DNA of 64,000 nt, from positions 15,067,101-15,131,100 of the forward strand of contig NC_058159.1 of the NCBI RefSeq assembly GCF_020080835.1, in the 5' to 3' direction. The position numbers were made by a program, and so were the translations under genes. Below, in pieces: positions 9,964 through 19,793 of this stretch. Below the pieces are notes generated by a model that saw nothing but the letters and a program-made list of their open reading frames with translations, did no database searches and had not been told where the DNA came from. How positions within the stretch are numbered: the stretch's first letter is position 1; each line of letters begins with the position of its first letter. The DNA comes from Cotesia glomerata. Its lineage: Eukaryota > Arthropoda > Insecta > Hymenoptera > Braconidae.

Positions 9964-10102
9964 TAACCGTATTCGCCATCATCATCATTTTTTTTTTTTT
10001 TTTTTGCTAATTTTTGTTTGTATTCTTAGTTGGTTTTTTAAATAATTTTTATGTGTTTTTGTACTTTTTAAATAATTTTTATAATAATAAAAAAAAATTT
10101 TT

Positions 10103-10320
<218 letters not shown>

Positions 10321-11300
10321 TAAATGCTCAGGGGTTGTCCCCGAGTCCGATTCTCCGAGGGCCCAGCCTGAGCTCCATCCATTACTGCTGGACCACTCCG
10401 CACAACAAGGCGGTTAGTGATCACAGCAGGCCAAAAGTCATTTTCCTAAGTAGACGGAGGGAACCTAGTATGACAGCCTTCTGCATCCTGACCGCCAAGA
10501 ATTCAGCTTTTGATGAGCAAGCTGGAACTCTGGCAAGTGAGGATACAAAAGACTGTTTCATCCCTCCGAGGACGCCAACAATCAGGACGACGAGCTTGAC
10601 ACGGTAACCTGGGTAAAGTTTGCCAATTTCAAACAGGAGATCCTGATATATCTGTCTTTTGTGCTCTTCTTTGGCTGAGATGTTGTATTCAGCCGGGGCC
10701 GAGAACTCAATGACATAAATGTCACGAGTAGCCTTGTCGAAGAGCACAATATCAGGTTTGTTGTGATCTATCCGCCGAGTTGTTGCAAACGGCATGTTCC
10801 AATAAATTTTGCAACTGTCATTCTCAACAACCTGGGGAATATCTCCTGGCAGATAAGGCAGCACTGGTGTCATATCAATACCGTAGTAATGACGAAGATA
10901 GTAGTACAGTACTCTCAAGGCAGCATTGTGACGCTGGATATATGCACCTCTCGCCAGCACAGGACATGCTGACAAAAGGTGCATGAGCGTCTCCGGGTGT
11001 TGTTTACACATCCTACATGACGTGTCCAGAAGCTGCACCTGGAGCACCTTGCTACGGTATTCTAGAGTGTTAATGACACCATCTTGGCAAGCAAATATGA
11101 ACCCTTCAGTCTCGGACATCAGGCCAGCTGACTTTAAGAAGGAAAACGTCAGCTGGGTGGACAAGCCATGATCACGCACGTGTTTGAAGAACACGCTGTG
11201 CATGGACTTGTCCATCAGTTCGCCTAGGAGTAGTTTTTCCTCGGCGTTCCTGATGACACTCTTGAATTCCTCCTTTCGGAGTTCCATAAGAGCGTTTTTA
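10321..11300 (-). mobile_element. Dong/R4-like non-LTR retrotransposon, 5'-truncated
   Basis: A minus-strand fragment of about 1 kb encoding only the C-terminal end of a restriction-enzyme-like-endonuclease retrotransposon. It lies between TAA/TTA microsatellites. Dong elements of the R4 clade are known to insert into TAA repeats, which fits. The 3' end is at the left, next to the long repeat run. It is inserted within Polinton 1 accessory DNA. Confidence 0.68.
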
Positions 11301-11338
11301 ATAATAATAATAATAATAAACAAAATTTTTTTAAACAA
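10421..11338 (-). pseudogene. C-terminal fragment of a non-LTR retrotransposon polyprotein (zinc knuckle and RLE endonuclease)
   Basis: An open frame of 305 codons whose first ~15 come from the flanking repeat. A CCHC knuckle (CRMC-x8-H-x4-C) precedes a restriction-like endonuclease signature (KPDIVLFD...YVIEF), then a C-terminal block (VVLIVGVLGGMKQSFVSSL ... GSLRLLRK) typical of the R2/R4 group. The endonuclease nicks the target for primed reverse transcription in intact elements. The reverse transcriptase domain is missing (5' truncation), so the fragment is non-autonomous. Confidence 0.75.
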
Positions 11339-11371
11339 CTTTTAATTTTTTATCCTCATCCTCATATCCTC

Positions 11372-11458
<87 letters not shown>

Positions 11459-11498
11459 TTATTATCATTATTATTATTATTTTTTATTATTATTATTA

Positions 11499-11535
<37 letters not shown>
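11303..11535. repeat. Right flanking direct repeat with (TTA)n microsatellite
   Basis: Second copy of the composite repeat at 10103-10320, sharing about 70 bases of unique sequence before an interrupted (TTA)n run. Confidence 0.75.
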
Positions 11536-11536
<1 letters not shown>

Positions 11537-11640
11537 TTATGAAAAAATAATTCTGAGACGGTAAGTCCTTAACCATTTTTTTTAATATATTTTAATAAAA
11601 TCACATAATACCTCATACACAACTAGATACTATAGCTAAC

Positions 11641-13057
11641 TGTGATGCACCTAGTGCATCCAACAGGTGACGCTACCTGTTATTAGAGCGCTATCTATTA
11701 TGAGAGCGTGAATTCAAACGAAATATTCAAATTAGTAAATATTAAATGATTAAAATCAGTTAAATTTTATATTCGAAGTAAATATTCAAATCATTTATTT
11801 CATGCTTTTACTCTTACCAGTTGTAATAAACATCTTTTGGTTAACTCTGTTTTATTTACAAAAGAAAATAAAATAAAATAAGGGAAAAACATATTTCGGT
11901 ACAAGAGGACATTGTAACCGAATTTTCAGAACCCATAAAAGGTACTTGAGTAATTCAAGGACTATTTCTCGCCACATGGAATTTAAAACCCTATGAGGAA
12001 AAGTCGTAAAAGACACGTGTGAAACTCAATAAACCCTTGTTCTAAAAGTAACAAAGAATAATAAAAAACCATATGTAACTAAACAAAAATAAGATTGTTA
12101 AATAACATTTACTATTAAAATCTAACTTTATATAATATTGAAGTTGAGCAAAATTAAGTTAAGATAATTAATAATTATTATCTTGTATTTAATTTATAAT
12201 TAATAATTATTATTTAATTAATTTACTATTAATTTATTATTGAATCATTATTTAATTATTATTTAATTTATAATTAAACGATAATGTCTATTCTTTTATA
12301 CATGATAATAATTAAATTGACTTATAATTTTATTAGAAAATCCGATTGTAAAATAATAGAAATAATATTTAATTCAAGTTATTAATTAGTCAAACTCAAA
12401 CATTAATCCAACATATTATAAGCAATATAATATATATATTTTCATGTTATAGTTTATTATAATTTTATTGTAATTTAATTTCAAGTTAATTATAAGTTAA
12501 TTTTATTATAAATAGATTTTAAAAGGGTCTGTTAAATTAATAAAAATAGTTAAATAAACATAATGACTGTATTGCTAAAAGTGTATATTAGTGAAGTCTA
12601 ACTTTCAGGCCGATAGGCTGAAATAAATATATATAGATATAAAGAAAATACATGTTAGTATATAAGGATCATTTATATGTAGTAGAAAATGTGTGTGCTT
12701 ATGTATTCCTTAGAGTGGAAGTATGTATGGAAGTTATGGTGGGAGAAGAACGGAGTTTGAAGCTCTTCGGAAAAACTATGTAACGACACTTCTCACCGAG
12801 AGTTTAGATTGCTAAGATCACGTCATTGTAAACCTCAATTTTATATTTTGAAGCTTTTAATATTTTGTCAACTTGAATAATAAATTGAAACCAACTAAAT
12901 AATTTTGATCAAAATTAAATAACGTCTAAATAGAATTCTTTTATTTAAAATGATTCCTTTCCCGCACTGAAACCGAGTATTTTAATACTCCCGGGCGAAA
13001 GAACTACAGTAAGTAAAGTTTTCAATAAATAAAAATAACATCCACTAGATGGAAGCA
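11641..13057. mobile_element. Probable solo LTR, 1.4 kb
   Basis: It starts TGTGATGCACC and ends GGAAGCA (TG...CA), flanked by TAAC at 11637-11640 and 13058-13061. The interior has TATA-like (TATATATAG near 12630) and AATAAA signals and no coding capacity. A 28-base sequence ending TACTATAGCTAAC directly precedes it and recurs at 13094-13121 in an uninterrupted context, which resembles the pre-insertion site. No matching LTR exists in the window, so the family is unknown. Confidence 0.5.
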
Positions 13058-13061
13058 TAAC

Positions 13062-13551
13062 ATAACATAGTCACACTTACGCATGCAAGCATCTTCATAC
13101 ACAACTAGATACTATAGCTAACATAGTCACACATTTTACTTACATAGTCATACATTTTACTCACACATATTTGCGTCCAAGCGTCTTCATGGATTTTTTT
13201 CTCTTTTTTACCTAAGCACGTGGTGTATACGAACATAAAACTTGCATGTCTATGAGCACGTGGTGTGTACTCAAATCATAAATTCTTCCCGTGCAGAAAA
13301 AAATTTGATTCATTATGAATTTGATAATGAAATTCAGATTTTGAAACAAATATGAGTTTGATAATGAATTAGCTTTAAAAAGCCTCTAATTTTCTATTAC
13401 AATCAAATCTAATATACATAATAAAAATAGTATATTTCCAGCTTGGAAGATTTAAAATTTTTTAATCCAAAAAATTAAGACAACGAAGAGGAGTAATTTA
13501 TGATGAACTTGATAATAATTATTACCGATTTAGTACGAGATTCATATTGAA
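13062..13551. other. AT-rich spacer with short repeats
   Basis: Contains recurring CATAGTCA.ACATTTTACT phrases at about 13120-13170 and two copies of GAGCACGTGGTGT or its close relative near 13215-13265. No coding frame is seen. Confidence 0.5.
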
Positions 13552-13919
13552 TTAATTATAAGATAAATGTGTTTTATTTTATGATTGTATTTTTTGTTTT
13601 TACACTCGAAATCTTAAAAAAAAAAATAAAGAACTATTTTAATTAACAGAGGAAATTTAACAGTAATTAACAAAAATCATGAAACAGTATGAAATTAATA
13701 TTTGATTCATAATAAGTTGATTATAAAAATGTTACAATGTTTATATTAATTTCATCGTATCTTAATACTTGCAAGTATTAATCTTAATACTTGCAAATAT
13801 TAATTTGATACTGTTTCATGAATTTTGTTAATTAAAATAGTTCTTTATTTTTTTTAAGATTTCGGGTGTAAAAACAAAAAATACAATCATAAAATAAAAC
13901 AGATTTATCTTATAATTAG
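13552..13919. repeat. Long imperfect inverted repeat (foldback)
   Basis: Bases 13552-13705 and 13797-13919 are inverted copies (for example TTATTTTATGATTGTATTTT and its complement, and ATGAAACAGTAT against ATACTGTTTCAT), with a ~90-base loop containing a small AATACTTGCAA repeat. It looks like a MITE or a replication-slippage foldback; no clear target duplication was found. Confidence 0.75.
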
Positions 13920-14092
13920 ATTTGATTTGCAATTGTATCCATAATGGAGATTTTTTTTACAATTTTTTAAATGAATTTTTTGTTTTTATTACTATCTTTA
14001 AATTATCTTTATTATTACTAATGATATTATTTTTTCATCATTATTAATATTACTTGAGTAAGCTAGGTGTTATATTTCAATGATCGTAAAAA

Positions 14093-14149
<57 letters not shown>

Positions 14150-14706
14150 ATACACTGATCTATAGTTTTCCATGCTTATTCTTTTCTCCCATTTAAAATA
14201 TTGATATCAAAAAATTCTTCTTAAATGTTTATATTATAATTTAATCATGCTTAATAATTTTTTTCATCTCAGTTCATAAGTCTTCTGCTTGGAATAAGGA
14301 TCGGATAAATTATAATTTTTTATGTTACACTCTCGTACCGCTACAGTTAAAAAACAATATTTTTCAAAATTAAAAAAATAAAAGATAGTTCAGAAGTGCT
14401 GTATTGTTTTTTTAAAATATAGTTAAAAGTGCTATATTGTTTTTTATAACTTTTATTCGAAAAAAGTGTAATATTTTTTGTGAGAAAAGAAATGAATGTA
14501 AGTTTATAATTTTTTTCTTATTATTTTTTTTTCATATATAAGTTGAAAAAATATTTAAAATACGCTAGTTATCTTCTTTTTCTATTAGGGAGAAAAAAGT
14601 TTTTTTTTAATTTTTTTTCATAAAAATAATTTTTTCATAAAAAAATGTCATTCACACAAGATTTTTTTTTAATTTTCATAAAAAAAAAAAAAAAATTTTT
14701 TTTCAG
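13920..14706. other. AT-rich intron or spacer with (CT)n microsatellite
   Basis: A (CT)n run occupies about 14092-14145. The rest is A/T homopolymers, ending in a polypyrimidine tract and TTTCAG at 14706 that looks like a splice acceptor for the next exon. Confidence 0.5.
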
Positions 14707-15703
14707 GCCTTAGAAGGAATAATATATAATATTTTTCTACCGATTCAATGGCTTATCAACATTGATTCAATTTTACAATCGATAATCGAGGAGTTAAAAG
14801 CTATAATTTCAAGAAGGGAGACTTTTCATGGATCTCTCTTTCATGCAGATAATGTCATTACACGGTTGGAGATCAACCACAATACGTTAACATGGAAATT
14901 TCGAGTAGTTAATATTGAATTATCTGATACTCATTATTTCTGTTTTAATGAGTTAAATTGGATCTTGAGATTATGGATCTCTCTTTCATGCAGATAATGT
15001 CATTACACGGTTGGAGATCAACCACAATACGTTAACATGGAAATTTCGAGTAGTTAATATTGAATTATCTGATACTCATTATTTCTGTTTTAATGATCAA
15101 CTAGCAGGAAACTGTAAAGGTCCATTGCTATTGAAGAAGGAAATAATTCATTCATTTAGTAAGTTGATTAATATTATAATTACTATTATAATTACTATTA
15201 TAAATATAATTTTTATAGGTTCTCGTTTGATTATGTTCCTGAAATACAGCGTGCTTTGGCCGAGGAGATGGGTTGAGAACTATTCAATTTCTGATCTGTC
15301 TTTTCATATCAAGCTACAACTAGAGGATGTTGTGATGCGCGGTGAAGATATTAATGGATGCAGCGTTAGTGTGGGTGATGATCAAGCCACCCTGTCCATC
15401 GTCGACGAAATATTGCATTGGTCATTTGAACTGATCAATGCTACACACTCTGAGCCTCTAATCATGGTTAATGGTGAGCACTTAACAGCGATTCAAGAAG
15501 CATTGTATACACAATGGTGGGTTTTTAATGTTTATATACCACACCGACAAGAGGAAGAAGAGGAAGAGGAAGAAGAGGAAGATGATCTAGAAGATCAAAA
15601 TTTAGAGTGTTTATATGAAATGCTTGATGATTCTTCTATTGACTTATCAGATGCAGAAACTGTTATTTTAAGTGATCTAGACACTTTAAGTGATTGTGAT
15701 TAA
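14707..15703 (+). pseudogene. Hypothetical Polinton accessory gene with internal duplication
   Basis: I do not recognise the product. A coding exon opens right after an acceptor at 14706 and runs in frame to about 14950. Then 123 bases (14828-14950) are repeated at 14973-15095. The 145-base offset shifts the frame by one, so the first frame stops soon after while the second copy continues to 15703. A 60-base intron (15159-15218, GTAAGT...TATAG), a multiple of three, lies in the continuing frame. The C-terminal part is soluble and ends in an acidic tail (ten consecutive Glu, then SDAETVILSDLDTLSDCD). The initiating exon is not identified. Confidence 0.5.
14828..15095 (+). repeat. 123-bp tandem duplication
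   Basis: Copies at 14828-14950 and 14973-15095 appear identical by eye and are separated by 22 bases. The identity implies a recent event. Confidence 0.9.
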
Positions 15704-15794
15704 AAAAAATTATTTTGTGTGTTAAATGTTTAAATAAGAAAAATCAAAATTTATTTTTTTTTAATTAAAATTTTATTAATAAAATTAAACATTC

Positions 15795-16730
15795 TTATAA
15801 ATCACTTTTATTAATCCAGCTGTTATGGGTGGTGTCAAATCCCAACCATTTGACATAATATTTACTTCCTTTCTTTTTTACAATTTTTTCAACTAGGTAT
15901 ACATCAGGGTATTTTGTTTTGCTGAGTTCTTCACTGTAGAATGCTCCTTCGATTGGCTGATCCTGGTAATCTACAAGTTTGTACGTTGTTGGATTCGTAT
16001 TCTGCACCTTGTTTATCGTAAATATTTCAGTTGTCCAGTTCGCTGTGTAACCTTTTTCGAATAAATTTTTGTATTTGCTAATTCTTACTTTATCTCCAAC
16101 TTTAAATTTATTTTTTTTCACTAATTTTTTTTTCAGCGTAGTAAGGGGTTTGTAAATAATCTTCTTCAAGTCTTGTTCATTATCAACAGTTACATCTGCA
16201 GGTTTCATTTTTATTGTCCTATGTTTAGTATTGTTGTAAGTATTCACCAAATCATCAATCATATCGATCCACTTATAAGTACCGCGAGCTGTGAATTTTC
16301 GCCACATATTAGTTTTAAGTGTTCTATTAAATCTTTCACATATGGATGCTTTCAGATTACTAAATGTTGAGTACATATTAATTTTATATTTTTTCATAAG
16401 ATTATGGAATTCTTGATTATAAAATTCTTTGCCTTGATCAACATGCAGATTTTTCGGAACTCTCCCTTGTTTTAATATAGAATCCATTGCTTTGGATACA
16501 TCATTAGCACTTTTATTTTTTATAGGCACAGCCCAAGCGTACTTGGAAAATATATCAATCACTGTTAGTAAATATTTATTATTATTATTTACTTTTGAAT
16601 ATGGGATTATTTCAACTAAATCAGCTTGCCAAGTCTCATCAAGTCCTCGAATATCAACATGGCGACGTTGATAATTTTTACGAACTGGTCTGTGAAGTTC
16701 GTATGCTATTATCGATTTTTTATCTTCCAT
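15795..16730 (-). CDS. int: Polinton retroviral-type integrase with C-terminal chromodomain, 311 aa
   Basis: The enzyme inserts the linear element DNA into the host genome. The RNase-H-fold core shows catalytic Asp37 (TWQADLVE), Asp98 (HVDQGKEF) and Glu132 (ICERFNRTLK), a DDE triad spaced as in other Polintons. After the core comes a basic segment (KKKLVKKNKFKVGDKVRI) and a C-terminal chromodomain-like block (YLVEKIVKKKGSKYYVKWLGF...NSWI), expected to bind chromatin. An N-terminal HHCC zinc domain is not evident. The frame is intact and starts at an ATG eight bases downstream of the fibre-like gene, so the two may be co-transcribed. Confidence 0.95.
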   Translation of the reverse strand: MEDKKSIIAYELHRPVRKNYQRRHVDIRGLDETWQADLVEIIPYSKVNNNNKYLLTVIDIFSKYAWAVPIKNKSANDVSKAMDSILKQGRVPKNLHVDQGKEFYNQEFHNLMKKYKINMYSTFSNLKASICERFNRTLKTNMWRKFTARGTYKWIDMIDDLVNTYNNTKHRTIKMKPADVTVDNEQDLKKIIYKPLTTLKKKLVKKNKFKVGDKVRISKYKNLFEKGYTANWTTEIFTINKVQNTNPTTYKLVDYQDQPIEGAFYSEELSKTKYPDVYLVEKIVKKKGSKYYVKWLGFDTTHNSWINKSDL

Positions 16731-16737
16731 TTTTTTA

Positions 16738-17103
16738 TTATAATTGTGTTCCTAATTCTTCATGTTTCGGTTTCTTTCTTTTTAATTCTTTATTTTCTTT
16801 TTTCAACAAATCAAGAGATGTCCTCAATGATACAATTTCTGAATGTAAATGGGAAATTATTTCTAATTGATCTTCTCTTATAGTCTTCTCTAACGATGAT
16901 AATTCTTTATTTATAAAATCACGCATAAATTTCAATGTTATTGCATCATTATTATTCACTGGTTGTCCAACTTCACATAATCTTTTGTTTTCTAAATCAA
17001 ATTGCCCGTCGGAATTTATTTTAAATCCTCTTCCTGGAGCTCCTGGAGGACCACTAACAACTGCTACAGCTTTCAAAGAACGTCCAAATATATCAATACT
17101 CAT
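16738..17103 (-). CDS. Putative fibre-like Polinton protein, 121 aa
   Basis: No assigned function is known to me. Residues ~17-26 form a short collagen-like turn (SGPPGAPGRG), followed by DGQFDLENKRLCEVGQPVNN and DAITLKFM, a pattern like the shaft-to-coil entry of trimeric viral or phage fibres. From about residue 60 to the end there is a heptad-rich coiled coil (INKELSSLEKTIREDQLEII ... LRTSLDLLKKENKELKRKK). This suggests a trimeric attachment or spike component of the capsid; the role is inferred from shape only. It lies between the integrase and the 308-aa gene on the same strand. Confidence 0.75.
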   Translation of the reverse strand: MSIDIFGRSLKAVAVVSGPPGAPGRGFKINSDGQFDLENKRLCEVGQPVNNNDAITLKFMRDFINKELSSLEKTIREDQLEIISHLHSEIVSLRTSLDLLKKENKELKRKKPKHEELGTQL

Positions 17104-17164
17104 TTTTGTTCAGCTCACTTCAACAGTTCACAAACTAATGCTAAAATTTCTGAAAATATTACTT

Positions 17165-18091
17165 CTAATATATAATTTCAGCCTCTCTTAATTCTTCAAT
17201 AATTGAAATAATTTCATTAGTATGACTGGTATTGCCAGCTGATTGAGAGGCCATTAATAGACGTAATCTTTCAACCAGTTCATTAGGATCATCCCAGTAT
17301 ACATAATCCATATTTTTATTTTTCTTTTTTACTATCATGTGGCTAGGTAAACCTCCACCTTTCGAAAAATTTGCATGTCTTTTTGCTAGGTATTCAACAA
17401 GATAATTTTTGAATTTGGGTGATGGATCATTGAAAATACTTGTATTTGGCTTGTAATTTTTCCAATACATATTCGTTCTTTCAACAATATCTAAGTAGTA
17501 TTTCTTATCATTCTGTGTTACAAGTGAATCTTGAGGATCTTTTTTGAATAATAATTCCAATAAACCATGAGTCATAGGATAAGCTTTGTCTTGAATATTA
17601 ATTTCATCATTATTGAAATAAATACTTGAATTTCCAATGTACATTGCTTTATTTTTTTTACGAACACCATACCTAAAATCATTCTCTTTGTGATTTCGAT
17701 TTAATTTTTGTATGTAAGTTTTTAATAAACAATCCGTTTTGGCGGGAGTACTTGAAGCTAGTGGTTCTGTGGATCGACGCTGTCTGCTGCTATTAATGAA
17801 ACTTTCATCATCAGAGATCAAACTACCGTATTCATCTAATTGTTGGTCCTGGTTTTCATTTTTTGTTTCTTCTTTTATCTCTTTTTTTATATCTTCTTGT
17901 TTAATTTTTCGCCCTGACGATTCAATAAGAGTTTTCAATGGTGTGACTATCGGCTTAAACATTTCATCCATGGCTTTTTCAGCTGTATCTCTGCCTAACT
18001 TCAAGAGTTTATGTTTACGTCGGATGGCATCACTTGCCTGAGAAATTTGATGTAAAACATCCTTTTGTTTTAAAATGTCCTCCGACTTCAT
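17165..18091 (-). CDS. Conserved Polinton protein of unknown function, 308 aa
   Basis: The N-terminal ~110 residues are charged and helical (VLHQISQASDAIRRKHKLLKL) with a Lys/Glu-rich linker. The C-terminal half contains a globular segment with the pattern YGVRKKNKAMYIGNSSIYF, PMTHGLLELLFKKDP, NMYWKN..PNTS and a Gly-rich GGGLPSHMIV. Proteins with this C-terminal block recur in insect Polintons (from memory; possibly a DUF in recent Pfam, not checked). There are no transmembrane segments or catalytic motifs. It lies in a minus-strand run with ATPase, fibre-like protein and integrase. A virion or assembly role is possible but unproven. Confidence 0.8.
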   Translation of the reverse strand: MKSEDILKQKDVLHQISQASDAIRRKHKLLKLGRDTAEKAMDEMFKPIVTPLKTLIESSGRKIKQEDIKKEIKEETKNENQDQQLDEYGSLISDDESFINSSRQRRSTEPLASSTPAKTDCLLKTYIQKLNRNHKENDFRYGVRKKNKAMYIGNSSIYFNNDEINIQDKAYPMTHGLLELLFKKDPQDSLVTQNDKKYYLDIVERTNMYWKNYKPNTSIFNDPSPKFKNYLVEYLAKRHANFSKGGGLPSHMIVKKKNKNMDYVYWDDPNELVERLRLLMASQSAGNTSHTNEIISIIEELREAEIIY

Positions 18092-18143
18092 GTTGATTTA
18101 ACAAACTACTTAACTGGTATGATTAATATTTATCCAATACAGG

Positions 18144-18854
18144 TTAATTTATACTAATGAAACAGTCAAAACCCTTACGATATCTTCCGTTATTCAATTC
18201 ACTATCTTTATCAATTACTACAAAGCCATACTTATTATCATTCCAACACGCTGAGCATAAGTCCTTGAAAGTATTGTACTGCATATCAGTATTTACATGA
18301 TCATCGTAAATGTGTTTTAAATTCATTTAATCTTGCCGAAATATAACTAAAAAATTAATATTGTCACGAATCAGATGTTTGGGAATGCGCGTATATGTTT
18401 GACAAAGATAAAAACTATCGACATTTTTGTGTCTACCCATACAGAAATAAGCTCTTATATGATCCTGTTTTTCACATGCTACATCATCAAATATCATCAA
18501 TGAGTTGGGTTTAGCATCTTCAGGTTTTATTACATCTCCATGCTCATTGAAAGGAAAGAATCCGATACCTTCTATAGGTTTCAAAAGTGACTCTAAAAAT
18601 TTATATTTTGGCTGTTCGAGTGATTTTGAGTAGAGGTAAATATTATCAAATCTCAATCCATTTGGATGTATAATGATGGATAACAAAGCATTAGTCTTTC
18701 CACAGTTTGATGGACCGCAAAACACTGCACGTACACTGTTGGGTAACAGAGAACCGTGTCTTTTAATTTTTTTCAATCCAGTACCTTGAACTATTTGATC
18801 AAAATTGGTCACCGGTAATTTAGCTGATTGATGTTGGAACTTCATGTTTACCAC
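18144..18854 (-). pseudogene. FtsK/HerA-type packaging ATPase, interrupted by one in-frame stop
   Basis: This is the genome-packaging motor of Polintons. Walker A is GPSNCGKT near residues 47-54, Walker B is SLMIFDDV, and a C-terminal sensor-like region contains CQTYTRIPKHLIRDN. A TAA at 18327-18329 follows codon 175 (NFLVIFRQD), and an ATG abuts it. The next 60 codons (18144-18326) remain open in the same frame with family-typical sequence (LKHIYDDHVNTD...GRYRKGFD). The full span (~236 codons) matches family length, so one nonsense change is the simplest reading. Stop-restart translation across TAA-ATG or a sequencing error are alternatives. Confidence 0.85.
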
Positions 18855-18938
18855 TCACAGCAGTATCATCAACTCTTTGATTTTTGCTATAAGTATAGGC
18901 TTTTATACGATTTTTTTATTAGTCATTATGCTACCGTC
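18855..18938. promoter_or_regulatory. Divergent promoter between ATPase and PLA2-like gene
   Basis: Only 84 bases separate the minus-strand ATPase start from the plus-strand ATG at 18939. The gap holds TATAAGTAT and TTTTATACG boxes. Its role is inferred from position. Confidence 0.45.
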
Positions 18939-19793
18939 ATGGAGTATAGACGTGTCAAAGGTAAAGGTTTAGTTAATAAAATTATTAATAAACTCCCATT
19001 TGAATTACATATACCTGGCTATCAATACTGTGGACCTGGCACAAAATTAGCTAAAAGATTAGCTCGTGGTGATCCTGGTATTAATCAATTGGATGCAGCG
19101 TGCAAAGAACACGATATAGCTTACTCGAAAAATCGTGAAAACTTAGAAGCACGTCACGAGGCTGATAAAGTACTTGCCGAAAAAGCGTGGCAAAGAGTTC
19201 AATCAAAAGACGCTGGTATTGGTGAAAAAGCAGCCGCTTGGAGTGTAAATAAAATGATGAAGCTAAAGAGACGATTTGGAATGGGTTTGAAGACCAAGAA
19301 GAAGAAGGCTGGCGTTAGAAAAAGAAAATCAAACGTTAAAAGTATTGGTAAAAAGAAAAAGATGAGTAGGAAGGTAGCACTGAGGAAAATTGTAGGAGAG
19401 GCTAAAAAATCTATGACAGCTGGTGGTGATCCAATTAAAACGGCAATGATTGGTGCACGTAAGGCAGTTAAAAAATCAGGTGGAAGAAAAAATATTAGAC
19501 TCCCACGTATTTTGCCAGTACCAGTTAAAACTGGTGGCATTATTCCGTTTATGATTCCATTATTTGCAGGTCTTTCAGCAACCGGTGCTCTTGCAGGTGG
19601 AGCTGCAGCTATTGCAAAAGCTGTAAATAGTGCAAGTGCAGCTAAAAATCAACTAGCAGAGAGTAAGAGACATAATGCAAAAATGGAAGAAATTGCTGTT
19701 GGTAAAGGATTATACTTGAGACCTTACAGACGTGGAATGGGTTTATATTTGAGACCTTATCCTAAAGGTAAAGGAGTATCAAAAAACAAGTAG
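18939..19793 (+). CDS. Minor capsid protein with phospholipase A2-like domain, 284 aa
   Basis: The start MEYRRVKGKG at 18939 is preferred over an upstream in-frame ATG at 18828, which would overlap the ATPase start and add a non-conserved leader. Residues ~25-65 carry a parvovirus-type PLA2 signature: Ca-binding loop YCGPGT and catalytic HD in EHDIAYS, then a second helix (EARHEADKVLAEKAW). A very basic region (KTKKKKAGVRKRKSN) follows, then a hydrophobic amphipathic stretch (IPFMIPLFAGLSATGALAGG), then a tail with two YLRPY repeats. By analogy with known viruses the domain could breach membranes during entry (inference). Its stop is preceded by a -1 slippery site into the protease. Confidence 0.85.
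   Translation: MEYRRVKGKGLVNKIINKLPFELHIPGYQYCGPGTKLAKRLARGDPGINQLDAACKEHDIAYSKNRENLEARHEADKVLAEKAWQRVQSKDAGIGEKAAAWSVNKMMKLKRRFGMGLKTKKKKAGVRKRKSNVKSIGKKKKMSRKVALRKIVGEAKKSMTAGGDPIKTAMIGARKAVKKSGGRKNIRLPRILPVPVKTGGIIPFMIPLFAGLSATGALAGGAAAIAKAVNSASAAKNQLAESKRHNAKMEEIAVGKGLYLRPYRRGMGLYLRPYPKGKGVSKNK
19781..19787 (+). promoter_or_regulatory. Candidate -1 ribosomal frameshift site A AAA AAC
   Basis: Read in the PLA2-like frame, the codons are TCA AAA AAC AAG TAG, giving a perfect X XXY YYZ heptamer (A AAA AAC) two codons before the stop at 19791-19793. After a -1 slip, reading continues in the protease frame without a stop to 20152. The -1 frame opens only after a stop at 19769-19771, so the heptamer sits inside the 19-base overlap. 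No obvious downstream stem-loop was seen by eye. Confidence 0.6.

Noticed and set aside
11612..13121. 28-bp repeat read as a target duplication of a 1.45-kb insert
   Set aside because: The TG...CA ends with a TAAC duplication explain the boundaries better; the 28-bp copies are a pre-existing local repeat.
14092..14145. (CT)n run considered as a possible CRISPR-like or regulatory array
   Set aside because: Simple dinucleotide microsatellite with no spacer structure.
18828..18938. Upstream in-frame start of the PLA2-like gene
   Set aside because: It would overlap the ATPase start and add a non-conserved hydrophobic leader; MEYRRVKGKG at 18939 is the better start.
19199..19540. 113-codon minus-strand hydrophobic frame
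   Set aside because: Antisense of the Lys-rich capsid region; a composition artefact.
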